Of a DNA stretch of 64,000 nt, positions 1 through 9,083 are shown one piece after another. The translations under genes were made by a program, and so were the position numbers. A model generated the notes under the pieces. That model was not told where the DNA came from, made no database searches, and was given only the letters and a program-made list of their open reading frames with translations. The DNA lies in the NCBI GenBank assembly GCA_946408595.1, contig CAMJSX010000001.1, positions 62,001-126,000 on the forward strand. The letters are read 5' to 3'. Position 1 is the first letter of the stretch. The number at the start of each line of letters is the position of its first letter. This DNA comes from an uncultured Candidatus Saccharibacteria bacterium. GTDB lineage: Bacteria > Patescibacteriota > Saccharimonadia > Saccharimonadales > Saccharimonadaceae.

Positions 1-1000
1 GAGAAAGACCAAGCGCCTCTTCGCCATTTAAGGTATAAGCAACGCCCGGATCGTAGACTGCGCCAGTCCACCAATAATCGTAAATACCTTCATCTAGAGT
101 GACAGTGATGCCACCGAGAATATCAACGATAGAAACGAGAGAACCCCAGTTTAAGTGAGCATAATATTGAATATCAACACCTAGGATACTGCTAACTTCT
201 TCGACAAGAGCATTTGCACCGGCTGCTTCGTTTTCTTTATACATATTATGGCACCAATAGATTTCGTTAATTTTGCCGGTAGCAGTACAAGTTGGGGAAG
301 CTTTGAGATCGCGTGGTAAGGAAACCATAGCGATGTCGCCAGTATCTTGGTTCAAGCTGATTAACATAATTGAATCAGTCAATTGAGCTCCGGCGTGGAC
401 GCCATTACCTTCGTCGCCTTCCATGTTATAGCCACTAGTGCCGAAGGCGAGGATGTTAGTGCGACCATTTGAATCGGTTTTGAGAGGGTCATAGGTAGGC
501 TCGATGAATTTAATAAGATCGAGAACGTTCCCTTGACCACCAGTGATTTTGGCAATAATGTCATTGCCCCAATAGACGGCCCAAGTGACAAGACCAATTA
601 TTGCTAGAACGAGAAGCAGGGCAATGATTGAAATGATACGACGGACTTTACCAGGTTTCTTTTTTTCTGGTTTTTCTTTTTTAGATTTTTTCCCGGGTTC
701 TTCATCAGATGTAGTTAATTCACCAGTTTCACTATCAAAATTAAAGGCTTGGACGGGTTTTAGAAAATCTTCTACAGCTTGTTCGTGGGAGACTTTTGGC
801 GCCTTTTTTTCGGTAGGTTCAGTGATGGGGTTGTCTTTCGGAACGGCTTTAGTTTTTACTTTAGTTTTAGTAGGTTTCTGGTTTACAGAAACTTTAACCT
901 TGGTAGGCTTAGATGCATTTTTGGCTGGTTTATTATTCTGGACTACTGTTTTTTCGGCATCGCGAACCTTAAGCCCATCAATTGATTTATTTTTATTCAT
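1..1000 (-). CDS. LytR-CpsA-Psr (LCP) family protein, 3' end cut by window
   Basis: LCP enzymes transfer lipid-linked glycopolymers to peptidoglycan outside the cell. Reading from the ATG at 998-1000, the visible 333 residues have a Lys/Pro-rich cytoplasmic tail of about 120 residues. One membrane helix follows (about 124-145), then the LCP core: 'TNILAFGTSG', 'LTDSIMLISL', 'MVSLPRDL', 'GKINEIYW' and 'SIVDILGGITV'. The Asp and Arg residues expected to bind the pyrophosphate lipid are present. The gene runs off the left edge, so its C-terminus is unknown. It diverges from a LexA-type gene with only 16 bases between the two start codons, and its -10 box (TATAAT, 1014 to 1009 on this strand) predicts a leaderless mRNA. 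It fits the glycan locus that follows. The family call is firm; the polymer it handles is not known. Confidence 0.9.
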   Translation of the reverse strand, partial: MNKNKSIDGLKVRDAEKTVVQNNKPAKNASKPTKVKVSVNQKPTKTKVKTKAVPKDNPITEPTEKKAPKVSHEQAVEDFLKPVQAFNFDSETGELTTSDEEPGKKSKKEKPEKKKPGKVRRIISIIALLLVLAIIGLVTWAVYWGNDIIAKITGGQGNVLDLIKFIEPTYDPLKTDSNGRTNILAFGTSGYNMEGDEGNGVHAGAQLTDSIMLISLNQDTGDIAMVSLPRDLKASPTCTATGKINEIYWCHNMYKENEAAGANALVEEVSSILGVDIQYYAHLNWGSLVSIVDILGGITVTLDEGIYDYWWTGAVYDPGVAYTLNGEEALGLS

Positions 1001-1004
1001 TATT

Positions 1005-1014
1005 TATAATTATA
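1005..1014. promoter_or_regulatory. Overlapping divergent -10 boxes
   Basis: The sequence TATAATTATA contains a TATAAT reading right (1005-1010, 6 bases before the ATG at 1017) and a TATAAT reading left (1014-1009, 8 bases before the ATG at 1000). Both genes should therefore start transcription at or very near their start codons. This is inferred from spacing only. Confidence 0.6.
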
Positions 1015-1016
1015 AC

Positions 1017-1346
1017 ATGACAATTATGAAATTGACGAAAAAACAATTAGCGGTTCTTGAATTTATTGAGAAATTTGAGGAAGAAAAAGGTTATTCGCCA
1101 TCTTATAGAGAAATAATGGCCGGGCTAGAGCTTTCCAGTGTGTCAGCAGTGGCAGAACACATCGATAATTTAGTAAGAAAAGGCGTTTTAAGAAAGAATT
1201 CTGGCGAGGCGAGAAGTCTGGAAGTTTTAGATTATAAACACGAAAAGACGGTAGAGTTGTTTAAGACGAAAATGTTGGTTGCAAGCGAAGAAGAAAAGAC
1301 AATTTTAGAAAAAGCAGCCGAGATTCTTGGACTAGATTTAGCATAA
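1017..1346 (+). CDS. LexA-type winged-helix DNA-binding domain protein without protease domain
   Basis: This 109-residue protein matches the N-terminal DNA-binding domain of LexA along its first 65 residues ('LTKKQLAVLEFIEKF', 'GYSPSYREIMAGL', 'SVSAVAEHIDNLVRKG'). The C-terminal S24 autoprotease with its Ser-Lys dyad is absent. The last 40 residues are a charged helix, perhaps for dimerisation. The ATG at 1017 is chosen because it lies 6 bases after a TATAAT; a second in-frame ATG at 1026 is possible. The open frame extends upstream to 585, but that part is antisense to the LCP gene. Without the protease it cannot self-cleave as classical LexA does, so it may be a simple transcription repressor or use another induction route. 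Confidence 0.82.
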   Translation: MTIMKLTKKQLAVLEFIEKFEEEKGYSPSYREIMAGLELSSVSAVAEHIDNLVRKGVLRKNSGEARSLEVLDYKHEKTVELFKTKMLVASEEEKTILEKAAEILGLDLA

Positions 1347-1348
1347 GG

Positions 1349-1377
1349 TTTACAAATAGCGATAAACTTGTTATGAT
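1349..1377 (+). promoter_or_regulatory. Promoter, TTTACA-17-TATGAT
   Basis: TTTACA at 1349-1354 and TATGAT at 1372-1377 are 17 bases apart, followed by a GAGAGG ribosome site at 1381-1386. It should drive the two-gene unit at 1396-4151. Confidence 0.6.
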
Positions 1378-1395
1378 TAAAGAGAGGTTTTTCGC

Positions 1396-1935
1396 ATGGC
1401 AAAAAGACGAAAACGCAATAAGAAATGGATTTCTCGGTTATTCTTTTTGATGTTGCTTATAGTAGCGGTAGTAATGTGTTATTTAGTATATGAGGCATAT
1501 TTTAAAGACAAAAAAGATGTGCCGAAAAAAGGTGAGGACAAAGTTAAGGTTGTTCAGCCAGTGGAAGAAAAAGATGAAACGCCAGAAGAAGAGGTAGTAC
1601 AAAAGGAAGAAGTGGTGCAATATGAGGGCGAAAACCCAAATAATGGCGGGACGCTGACTGGCGTGATCACATATCTCGGTATTTCAGGTGATAATTTGGT
1701 AGCAAGAGTTAATATTGATCAATACTTATCAGATGGGAATTGTGAAATAAATATTGTTAAGGATGGAGCAATTATATATAACGATACTGCGCCAGTTATT
1801 GATTCGGCGTCGACCTCAACTTGTGAAGGATTTAATATACCATTAAATAAACTTACGACTGGAACGGTGCGAGTTGATATTAATGTGACTTCCGGGGACC
1901 GAGGGGGCGTAATCAGTAGGGAAATAAGCCTATGA
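1396..1935 (+). CDS. Membrane-anchored hypothetical protein
   Basis: I do not recognise this 179-residue protein. It has a very basic N-terminus (AKRRKRNKK), one membrane helix (about 14-35), an acidic Lys/Glu-rich linker (about 38-80), and an outside domain of about 95 residues with two Cys (in 'DGNCEIN' and 'STSTCEG') that could form a disulfide. The domain is rich in alternating hydrophobic residues, suggesting a small beta-sandwich. The stop overlaps the next start (ATGA at 1932-1935), so it is translationally coupled to the lysozyme-like lectin protein and may assist it. Function not inferred. Confidence 0.75.
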   Translation: MAKRRKRNKKWISRLFFLMLLIVAVVMCYLVYEAYFKDKKDVPKKGEDKVKVVQPVEEKDETPEEEVVQKEEVVQYEGENPNNGGTLTGVITYLGISGDNLVARVNIDQYLSDGNCEINIVKDGAIIYNDTAPVIDSASTSTCEGFNIPLNKLTTGTVRVDINVTSGDRGGVISREISL

Positions 1936-4151
1936 TGTGGATAGAAAAGTGCGACAACAAAGAAGTCGGTGGAATGAGAGTGCGAAGGAGAGACGCCAGA
2001 ATATGGTTTATGGCAATTTCGTTATTCTTTGCAGTATTTTTGTTCACATTTTTGAGGCAGAGTTTTAAAGAAACAGATGAAGTGGAAGCAGCAAATCTAG
2101 CGAATTTTAACCCTGGATATATTATTTCTGATTATCAGATGGGGCGATACGATGCAATGACGGAAGAAGAAATTCAGGCTTTTTTGACAATGAAAAATCC
2201 GTGCGACAATACCGACGAGAGTTACTACCAGGCGTTAACGAAATCCTCGCCAGGAGCAAAATGGCATTTTGAAGACGGGCATTTTATTTGTTTATCTGAG
2301 GAATTATTTGGTGATGGAGAAGAAATAGGCGAAGGAGAGACTGCGGCACATGTGATCTGGCAGGCAGCGCAAGATTATCAGATTAACCCACAAGTGATAA
2401 TAGTATTATTGCAAAAAGAGACTGGGTTGATAACGGATAGGATACCAAATAATTATGATTATAGAAAGGCGACTGGGTATGGTTGTCCGGATACGGCGGC
2501 TTGTTCATCAAAGTATTATGGGTTTAAAAACCAGGTAAGAAATGCAGCGAAGATGTTCAGGGCGGTGCTTGATGGTGGGTGGACGAACTATCCTTTGGGT
2601 GAAAACTACATTCAGTATAATCCTAATGCGGCTTGTGGTGGTTCAATTGTGAACGTTCAAAATCTAGCAACGTCGGCCTTATATAGGTACACGCCATATC
2701 AGCCAAATGAAGGCTCTCTTGCAGCCGGTTATGGCACTGCCTATTGCGGATCATATGGTAACCGGAATTTTTATCATTATTTTGAAGATTGGTTTTCTGG
2801 GATCACCGAGGAAGCTGAAATGCTAGAAGAGGAGATCAAATCAGAGCAAGTGATAAGCGATGGTTGGTACCAAATATATTCAAAGAAATACTCTGGTGAG
2901 GTAATAGATATTAGTGGGGGTATTAAAGAAAATATGAGTATAGCTGATATCATAATGTATGATAGAAATTACGGCGTGACAGATAATCAGATATTTTATA
3001 TAAAATATAATCAAGAGACAAGTTATTACAATATTGTTAACCCGGCGTCCGACCTTTATATTGATGTAAAAGGTGGGGGTAAGGATGATTCAACTCCAAT
3101 GATTGTCTTTAGCCAAAACTTTTCTTGCAACCAAGACTGGATAGTAAAAAAGGATGAAGATGGTTATATCTCATTCTTATCAAGATGTTCAAATAAGGCG
3201 CTTGATGCAACTAAAAATGGTAAGATAGTAATTTATTCGGAGCATGGAGGCGATAATCAAAAATGGTTACTAGAAGCAGTACAGTCCGATGAGAATGTGA
3301 TAGAAGATGGTAATTATCAAATTGGCTCTGATAATAGGGTTTTTGATATATCTGGTGGAGTGACAAGAAATATGACGTCTGGTCTCGTGATATTATATGA
3401 GAGGAAAAATCAAGACAACCAGAAGTTTGAGGTAACATATCATAAAGATGAAAGGAGCTATTCCATTAAAAATCCGTTGTCTGGCTTGTATTTGACGGCC
3501 GATGATAAAATAATGGTGAAAAAATGGGACGGCTCGTGTTCACAGGAATGGATTATAGAGAAAAACAATAATAAATATCAGCTTTTCAGCACGTGTGGTA
3601 AAAAAGCAGTATCAATAGTAAAGGGTGAAGATAGCGCGATAGACCATGTAAGTCTGACGGAGGAGCCTGACAACTTTGATTTTAATGCTTTCCAGAACAC
3701 GGCCATTCTTTCTAAAGATAAAACTTTCCAAATACAACTAGAAGATAACACTACGGTAGATATTTATGGTGGGATAACAAGCAATATGAGTTTAGCACAT
3801 TTGATAACGTATCCAGCACGAACAACTAATAATGATAATCAATTATTCAAGTTTGAATATGATACCGATAAAAAGGCTTATCGTATATTAAATGAAAAAA
3901 CCATGCTGTATCTTGACGTTGAGAGTTCTGGCGTAAAAGATGGTTCAGCAGTTATTGGTTATAATGATAATGGCGGTTATTGCAACCAATTATGGAATGT
4001 TGAGCCGGATGGCGAGGGATATTATATTAAATCAACGTGTTCTAAAAAGTTACTATCTGTGTCGAACAAGGAGTTTGGAGGCTACCCTGAACTAGTGATT
4101 AGTGGGCAAAGTGATAGTACCAAACAAAAGTGGTATTTGATAGAGAGATAA
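1932..4151 (+). CDS. Secreted lysozyme-like domain protein with three ricin-type beta-trefoil lectin domains
   Basis: The protein has 739 residues from the coupled ATG at 1932; a start at 1974 (MRVRRR) is also possible. A membrane helix at about 24-43 exports or anchors it. Residues about 57-290 match a domain common in Actinobacteria, with a conserved E in 'VLLQKETGL', and 'ATGYGCPDTAAC', 'YNPNAACGG', 'YTPYQPNEG' and 'GNRNFYHYFEDWFSG'. That domain is often annotated as a lysozyme-like hydrolase or haemagglutinin. Three tandem RICIN beta-trefoils follow (about 306-435, 440-575, 590-739), each with repeats of 'DNQ.F' / 'DQKW' type around the sugar pockets. Expected role: binding, and perhaps cutting, cell-wall glycans of self or host. 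The domain calls are firm; the enzyme activity is inferred. Confidence 0.78.
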   Translation: MMWIEKCDNKEVGGMRVRRRDARIWFMAISLFFAVFLFTFLRQSFKETDEVEAANLANFNPGYIISDYQMGRYDAMTEEEIQAFLTMKNPCDNTDESYYQALTKSSPGAKWHFEDGHFICLSEELFGDGEEIGEGETAAHVIWQAAQDYQINPQVIIVLLQKETGLITDRIPNNYDYRKATGYGCPDTAACSSKYYGFKNQVRNAAKMFRAVLDGGWTNYPLGENYIQYNPNAACGGSIVNVQNLATSALYRYTPYQPNEGSLAAGYGTAYCGSYGNRNFYHYFEDWFSGITEEAEMLEEEIKSEQVISDGWYQIYSKKYSGEVIDISGGIKENMSIADIIMYDRNYGVTDNQIFYIKYNQETSYYNIVNPASDLYIDVKGGGKDDSTPMIVFSQNFSCNQDWIVKKDEDGYISFLSRCSNKALDATKNGKIVIYSEHGGDNQKWLLEAVQSDENVIEDGNYQIGSDNRVFDISGGVTRNMTSGLVILYERKNQDNQKFEVTYHKDERSYSIKNPLSGLYLTADDKIMVKKWDGSCSQEWIIEKNNNKYQLFSTCGKKAVSIVKGEDSAIDHVSLTEEPDNFDFNAFQNTAILSKDKTFQIQLEDNTTVDIYGGITSNMSLAHLITYPARTTNNDNQLFKFEYDTDKKAYRILNEKTMLYLDVESSGVKDGSAVIGYNDNGGYCNQLWNVEPDGEGYYIKSTCSKKLLSVSNKEFGGYPELVISGQSDSTKQKWYLIER

Positions 4152-4164
4152 AGTCTATCTATGT

Positions 4165-4189
4165 TATAATAGATAAGAATTGGTCGGAG
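4165..4189 (+). promoter_or_regulatory. -10 box and ribosome site of the GT32 gene
   Basis: TATAAT at 4165-4170 and GGAG at 4186-4189 precede the ATG at 4196. They decide the start: the open frame reaches back to 4130, inside the previous gene, but transcription should begin near 4177. Confidence 0.55.
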
Positions 4190-4195
4190 TTAGTT

Positions 4196-6016
4196 ATGCC
4201 AGAAAAAAAGTATATTCATTATTGCTGGTTTGGTGGGAAGCCGTTACCGAAATTAGCGCGTAAGTGTTTAGAAAGTTGGCGTAGGTTTTTCCCGGATTAT
4301 GAAATAATTTGTTGGAATGAATCCAACTGTGATTTTAATGAGTGTGAATTCGTAAAGAAAGCTTACGAATTGAAGCAATATGCTTTCGTAGCTGATTATA
4401 TTAGGACTAAAGCAATCTATGAAATGGGGGGGATATATTTTGATACTGATATGGAGGTAGTAAAAGACCCAAGTGGGTTGATAAAAAAATATGACTCGTT
4501 TTTAGGTGTTGAAGATACTGGGAAGGTGTGTTGTGGCGTATGGTATGAGAAGAACCCAAAGAGTTATCTTGCAGAGAAACTTCTCAAAAAATACCAAAGT
4601 TTTAAAGATATCGATTTTGAAAAGAGAAGCGAGTTCAGTATACCATTATTAATTACAGAAATATTAGAACCATGTGGTTTTGATTATAAGAAGCGTAGAG
4701 TGCAGTTTTTGGAGCATGGCATTGTGGTTTTTCCAAGAGAGTATTTTTACCCATATTCTTATAATCGTACGAATAATCTGTTTACCAAAAATACTTATAT
4801 GATCCATTATTATGATGCTAGCTGGATACCGACGAAAAATAAGATTGAAAACTTTTTGGTGCGTAGATATGGGCGAGAAAACGCAATTAAGATGATAAAA
4901 GCTTATCAAAAAACAACTAATACAACTAGGCAGATTGCCAGGATTACTCTTTATCCGGTTGTTTTATATAGAAAGCATAAAAAGGCGAGCGCTTTAATAG
5001 ATAAGGCATATTTAGATAGATTAGATAATACCGTGAAGAATATTAATAATAAAAAGAATGCTTCATACATAGTTTTACATAACGGAAATTGGTTTGGGGT
5101 AACTAGTGCTACAAAAGAGCTTTTCGATAATACTATTGACTGCGGAGAATTATATAGAAAAAAAGATAGGGAGATAATAAAAAAGGCAATTATAGATTCA
5201 GGCGTAAAGCAGGTTATTTTTAGTGCTGTTTCTATGGGTTGGCCACAACTAATCAAGATGATTCACGAAGCTAAGCCTGGGATAAAGGTCAAAGTTTTTT
5301 GGCATGGTAGTATGTCACAAGTTTTAGACAAATACGGGTGGTCTATGCACAAGGAAATAATGAGCCTTTGTAAAAAAAGGTACATAACTCTTTTTGCAAC
5401 TTGTAAAAAGAGTTTGTTTGATTTTTATAAAGCTCAGGGGATTAGAGCGTGTTTTATAACAAATAAGGTTGATCAAGTGACAAAGAAGCCAACTATCAAA
5501 AGGAATAAGGATGGAGCAATAAGGATAGGATTGTACGCGGCGAGTTCTAGCAATTGGAGAAAAAATATGTTTAGCCAGATAGCTGCAGTGTCAATGTTAA
5601 AGAATGCAGTTTTAGATGTGGTGCCATATGATGGGGCGACAATAAACTTTGCACGTAGGCTGGGAGTTGAAATGACGGGGGAACCGAAAAACTTACCGAG
5701 GAAAGAGTTGGTCGAACGGATGGCTAAAAATGATGTAAATTTGTATGTGACCTTTTCTGAATGTTCTCCGATGTTGCCACTCGAGAGTTTGGAAGTTGGT
5801 GTACCGTGTATTACGGGGTGCAATCATCATTATTTTGATAAAGGAGCGCTAGAAAAATATTTAGTGGTATCGCAAGAGGATAGCCCAGAAGCAATAAGAG
5901 ACAAAATTAAAGAGTGTATTGATAACAGGAAAGTAATTATCAGCGAATACAAAAAATTTAGAAGAAGCAATACTGAACATGCTAAGGAAAATGTAAAAAG
6001 CTTTTTGGAGGCGTAA
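4196..6016 (+). CDS. Bifunctional glycosyltransferase: GT32-type domain plus GT-B-like domain
   Basis: This 606-residue cytoplasmic enzyme adds sugars to an envelope glycan. Residues 1 to about 245 are a GT32 / capsular-polysaccharide-synthesis type transferase ('IHYCWFGGKPLP' start, 'FVADYIRTKAIYEMGG', DXD motif 'FDTDME' at about 83-85). Residues about 290-606 form a second domain with GT-B-like C-terminal features ('FSECSPMLPLESLEVGVPC'). It retains the E before the glycine turn, as in GT4 enzymes. The second domain resembles the first half of the next gene, notably 'EYKKFR' near the end. The ATG at 4196 is preferred because of its -10 and GGAG. It is followed after 2 bases by the next transferase and is probably co-transcribed with it. 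Substrates unknown. Confidence 0.8.
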   Translation: MPEKKYIHYCWFGGKPLPKLARKCLESWRRFFPDYEIICWNESNCDFNECEFVKKAYELKQYAFVADYIRTKAIYEMGGIYFDTDMEVVKDPSGLIKKYDSFLGVEDTGKVCCGVWYEKNPKSYLAEKLLKKYQSFKDIDFEKRSEFSIPLLITEILEPCGFDYKKRRVQFLEHGIVVFPREYFYPYSYNRTNNLFTKNTYMIHYYDASWIPTKNKIENFLVRRYGRENAIKMIKAYQKTTNTTRQIARITLYPVVLYRKHKKASALIDKAYLDRLDNTVKNINNKKNASYIVLHNGNWFGVTSATKELFDNTIDCGELYRKKDREIIKKAIIDSGVKQVIFSAVSMGWPQLIKMIHEAKPGIKVKVFWHGSMSQVLDKYGWSMHKEIMSLCKKRYITLFATCKKSLFDFYKAQGIRACFITNKVDQVTKKPTIKRNKDGAIRIGLYAASSSNWRKNMFSQIAAVSMLKNAVLDVVPYDGATINFARRLGVEMTGEPKNLPRKELVERMAKNDVNLYVTFSECSPMLPLESLEVGVPCITGCNHHYFDKGALEKYLVVSQEDSPEAIRDKIKECIDNRKVIISEYKKFRRSNTEHAKENVKSFLEA

Positions 6017-6018
6017 CG

Positions 6019-8022
6019 ATGGTAGACGGGACGATTAAAAAAACATTAGACATCAATTACAACCTAGATTATATCGTTATTGTGCCAAAAGAGTACGCAG
6101 ATAGTATGGAAGCTTTTTCTTTCACATTTGGCAATACGATACTTTTTAACGCCACAGTGGAGGATACTGAATTCTTTATTAAGTTTTTGCGTAAAAATAC
6201 AATTGGGACAATTATTTTTGTAGATTATTATGCAGAGTATGAAGAAATGATTAGTACGCTAGTAGACGAACTTGATATTAAGTTTATCTGTACTAGTTAT
6301 TTAGGACAACTTTCTGATGAATTTAAATTGGGGAAGTTTAATAAGATTTGCGCTAAGTATGATAGCGGAGCGATCGATGGGATTGGATTTTTAGATTACA
6401 ATTTGTATCGATGTGTGCATAGTAAGATGCGTAATACGATGCATGTTTTGTTGGACACTAATGTAGGCGAGAAGGCTGCCACTGGTGAGGGAAACAGGAT
6501 TGGAATATTAAACTCTGATTCTTCAGACTACGAGAGTTATTATAATGAATTATGTAGTTTTACTTTTTTACCTGGTTATACCGCTAAATTACTTAATCCT
6601 ACTGCGATAGCTAAATCGTTTATTAAGGAATATAAAATCAAGGCCGAGACCGTAAATTGTCGTGATACATTATTTGATAATAATAGTTGTAATTTAGACA
6701 TTAATTTTTCTGGTTCGAGCTCACTAGATTTTATAAAGAGTATGGATGCTGGCATACCTTGTGTTGTAGGAAATAATGCTTTTTTGACAGAGAACTATCC
6801 TTTGCTATGCGAGAATCTCGTGGTGAAGAGCGATGATGACGTTAATGAGATTGCTGAAATAGTAAAAAAAGCCGTAAAAAACAAAGAAAAGATAATGCGT
6901 GAGTATAAAAAATTCCGTAAACATTATAGCAATGAGGCTAGAAAAAAGGCTACTGAATTTATTGGCAAAAAGATAGTAAGAAAAGAAGAGAGAGAATATG
7001 AGAAGTTGCTAACCGTGATTGTTCCTGTCTATAATACCGAGCAATTTATAGCTGGATGTTTAGACTCTGTAATAAGTGCTGCGGTGCCAGGGATGGAAAT
7101 AATTGTAGTTAACGATGGGTCGACGGATAATAGTAAAAAGGTGATTGAAGAGTATAAGAATAAATATCCGGATTTGATTATTGATGTTGAGCAAAAGAAT
7201 CATGGGTTGGGCAATGTGAGAAATGTTGGTCTGAAGAGGGCTAACGGAAAGTATATAACTTCGGTTGATTCGGACGATACGATTGCAAGTGAGACCTTTA
7301 AAAAAGCGTTGCTATATATGTTGTCTGATACAGACGTTATTATTTACGATTGGATGAGCGTGACAGACCAAACTCAATTTGAAACAGTTGCATTTGATCA
7401 AGTTTTTTCTAATAGGAAGGAATGGGAAGGGTTGCTATACACGACAATAATGCCATCAACTTGCAATAAGATTTTTAAGACGAGTTTATTTGTAGACAAT
7501 GATATTAAATATTTAGAACAAAAATATGAGGATTTGTCGGCAAACCCATTGGCGCTTTTAAGAGCCGACACAATAAAATACATTAAAAAACCATATTATA
7601 ATTATTATTTACGCGATAATTCGTTAATGCGTTCGAAGATAAACCCTAATCATATGGTGGACGCATTAGTTTATTTAGATAAGAGAATGCAGACGGATAA
7701 TGACAATATTAATATGGGTGAGCTAAAATACTATACTTATTCGTGGAGAATTGAAGAGTATATTATTAATCCTTTATACGAAATGAAGGATAAGGATTTG
7801 GAAGAAGCCATTAATTATATTTACAAGAATGCGTATAGTTTAATAATGAATGCTTTTGAATGTAAGTATTATAAGAAAATGTTAAAAAATTTAAAATCAG
7901 ATGAGATGCGTGCTTTTATAGAAAAACGTAATGTGGCATTTAAAAATAAAAAGCTTAAAGATTTTATAAAAAAATCCGATGCGAAAAAAATTACGGCTGG
8001 GGTTATTTATTACGGCGACTAG
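6019..8022 (+). CDS. Glycosyltransferase fusion: degenerate GT-B-like domain plus GT2
   Basis: In this 667-residue protein, residues about 320-560 are a classical GT2 (GT-A) domain: 'LTVIVPVYNTEQFIAGCL', 'IIVVNDGSTDNS', 'HGLGNVRNVGL' and the acceptor DXD-like 'SVDSDD'. A helical tail follows. The first 310 residues form a shorter version of the GT-B-like module in the upstream gene; its end ('GIPCVVGNN' ... 'EYKKFRKHYSNEARK') aligns with 'GVPCITGCN' ... 'EYKKFRRSNTEHAK' there. The catalytic Glu region is not clear here, so this half may only bind sugar nucleotide or substrate. A GGAGG at about 6007 supports the ATG at 6019. It acts in the cytoplasm on the same glycan as its neighbour. Confidence 0.8.
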   Translation: MVDGTIKKTLDINYNLDYIVIVPKEYADSMEAFSFTFGNTILFNATVEDTEFFIKFLRKNTIGTIIFVDYYAEYEEMISTLVDELDIKFICTSYLGQLSDEFKLGKFNKICAKYDSGAIDGIGFLDYNLYRCVHSKMRNTMHVLLDTNVGEKAATGEGNRIGILNSDSSDYESYYNELCSFTFLPGYTAKLLNPTAIAKSFIKEYKIKAETVNCRDTLFDNNSCNLDINFSGSSSLDFIKSMDAGIPCVVGNNAFLTENYPLLCENLVVKSDDDVNEIAEIVKKAVKNKEKIMREYKKFRKHYSNEARKKATEFIGKKIVRKEEREYEKLLTVIVPVYNTEQFIAGCLDSVISAAVPGMEIIVVNDGSTDNSKKVIEEYKNKYPDLIIDVEQKNHGLGNVRNVGLKRANGKYITSVDSDDTIASETFKKALLYMLSDTDVIIYDWMSVTDQTQFETVAFDQVFSNRKEWEGLLYTTIMPSTCNKIFKTSLFVDNDIKYLEQKYEDLSANPLALLRADTIKYIKKPYYNYYLRDNSLMRSKINPNHMVDALVYLDKRMQTDNDNINMGELKYYTYSWRIEEYIINPLYEMKDKDLEEAINYIYKNAYSLIMNAFECKYYKKMLKNLKSDEMRAFIEKRNVAFKNKKLKDFIKKSDAKKITAGVIYYGD

Positions 8023-8054
8023 CGAATGGTGCAGATTGCTACAACTAGATATGA

Positions 8055-8078
8055 TATACTAAGAGTAGTAATGAGGCA
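8055..8078 (+). promoter_or_regulatory. -10 box and ribosome site of galE
   Basis: TATACT at 8055-8060 and TGAGG at about 8072-8076 lead the ATG at 8085, so the galE unit can be transcribed independently of the two fusion transferases. Confidence 0.5.
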
Positions 8079-8084
8079 AAGTAA

Positions 8085-9083
8085 ATGAAAATATTATTGA
8101 CTGGTGGAACTGGGTATATTGGTTCACACACAGCGGTGGAGCTAATTAACCTAGGCTACGAAGTAGAGCTACTAGATAATCTTTTTAATAGCAAGATTAC
8201 GGTATTAGATAAGATTGAAGAAATAACTGGCGTGAAACCAGTGTTTCATAAAGTCGATTTGTTAGATAGGGCTGGTTTAGATAAAGTAATGGCAGAGGGG
8301 CATTATGATTTAGTGATTCATTTTGCAGGGATGAAGGCAGTTGGAGAGTCAGTAGAAAAGCCGCTAAAATATTATGAAAACAATATCGGTGGTACGATTA
8401 ATCTACTTAATAGTATGAAAAAGTATGATGTGAGTAAGATTATTTTCTCTTCTTCGGCGACAGTTTATGGTGATCAGGGCGTAGAGGAAGTTAAAGAGGA
8501 CATGCAGACTGGTATAGGAATAACGAACCCATACGGCCGAACGAAGTTTATGATTGAAGAAATATTAAAAGATGTGTCGGTGGCTAACCCTGAGTTTCAG
8601 ATTGTGATTTTGAGGTACTTTAACCCGGTAGGTGCACATGAATCTGGGCTTCTTGGAGAAGACCCGAATGATATTCCAAATAATCTAATGCCAATTATTA
8701 TGAAGGTGTCGACGGGAGAATTAGATAAGCTCAAAGTTTACGGTGATGATTATGATACGGTAGATGGGACAGGAATGCGAGATTATATTCATGTAGTGGA
8801 TTTGGCAAGAGGCCATGTGGCAGCGATGATGAAGATGGAAGAAGGAGTATCGATTTACAATCTTGGCACTGGGGAAGCGACAAGCGTGCTCCAAATGGTG
8901 GCGGCGTTCGAAAAAGCAAGTGGAAAGAAGTTACCTTATGAAATAGTCGGGCGAAGAGCAGGAGATTTGGGTAAGATTTATGCTAACGTTGAAAAGGCCT
9001 GGAGAGAGCTAGACTTCAAAACTGAATTAACGATTGAAGATGCGATGAATGATACGATTAATTATTTAGAGCATGTAGAATAA
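8085..9083 (+). CDS. galE: UDP-glucose 4-epimerase
   Basis: GalE interconverts UDP-glucose and UDP-galactose (or the GlcNAc forms), supplying donors for the glycosyltransferases around it. The 332 residues match the family length. They show the NAD-binding 'TGGTGYIGSH' at the N-terminus, 'DLLD', the 'HFAGMKAVGES' segment, the catalytic 'SSSATVYG' serine region and the Y-x3-K pair in 'NPYGRTKFMIE' (about 148-152). 'RYFNPVGAHESG' and 'MRDYIHVVDLARGH' are also typical. The next gene starts directly after the stop, and a third follows with an ATGA overlap, so galE and two transferases form one operon. Confidence 0.97.
   Translation: MKILLTGGTGYIGSHTAVELINLGYEVELLDNLFNSKITVLDKIEEITGVKPVFHKVDLLDRAGLDKVMAEGHYDLVIHFAGMKAVGESVEKPLKYYENNIGGTINLLNSMKKYDVSKIIFSSSATVYGDQGVEEVKEDMQTGIGITNPYGRTKFMIEEILKDVSVANPEFQIVILRYFNPVGAHESGLLGEDPNDIPNNLMPIIMKVSTGELDKLKVYGDDYDTVDGTGMRDYIHVVDLARGHVAAMMKMEEGVSIYNLGTGEATSVLQMVAAFEKASGKKLPYEIVGRRAGDLGKIYANVEKAWRELDFKTELTIEDAMNDTINYLEHVE

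Noticed and set aside
585..1016. Upstream in-frame extension of the LexA-like gene (253-residue frame)
   Set aside because: It is antisense to the well-supported LCP gene and lies before the -10 box; only the part from 1017 resembles a protein family.
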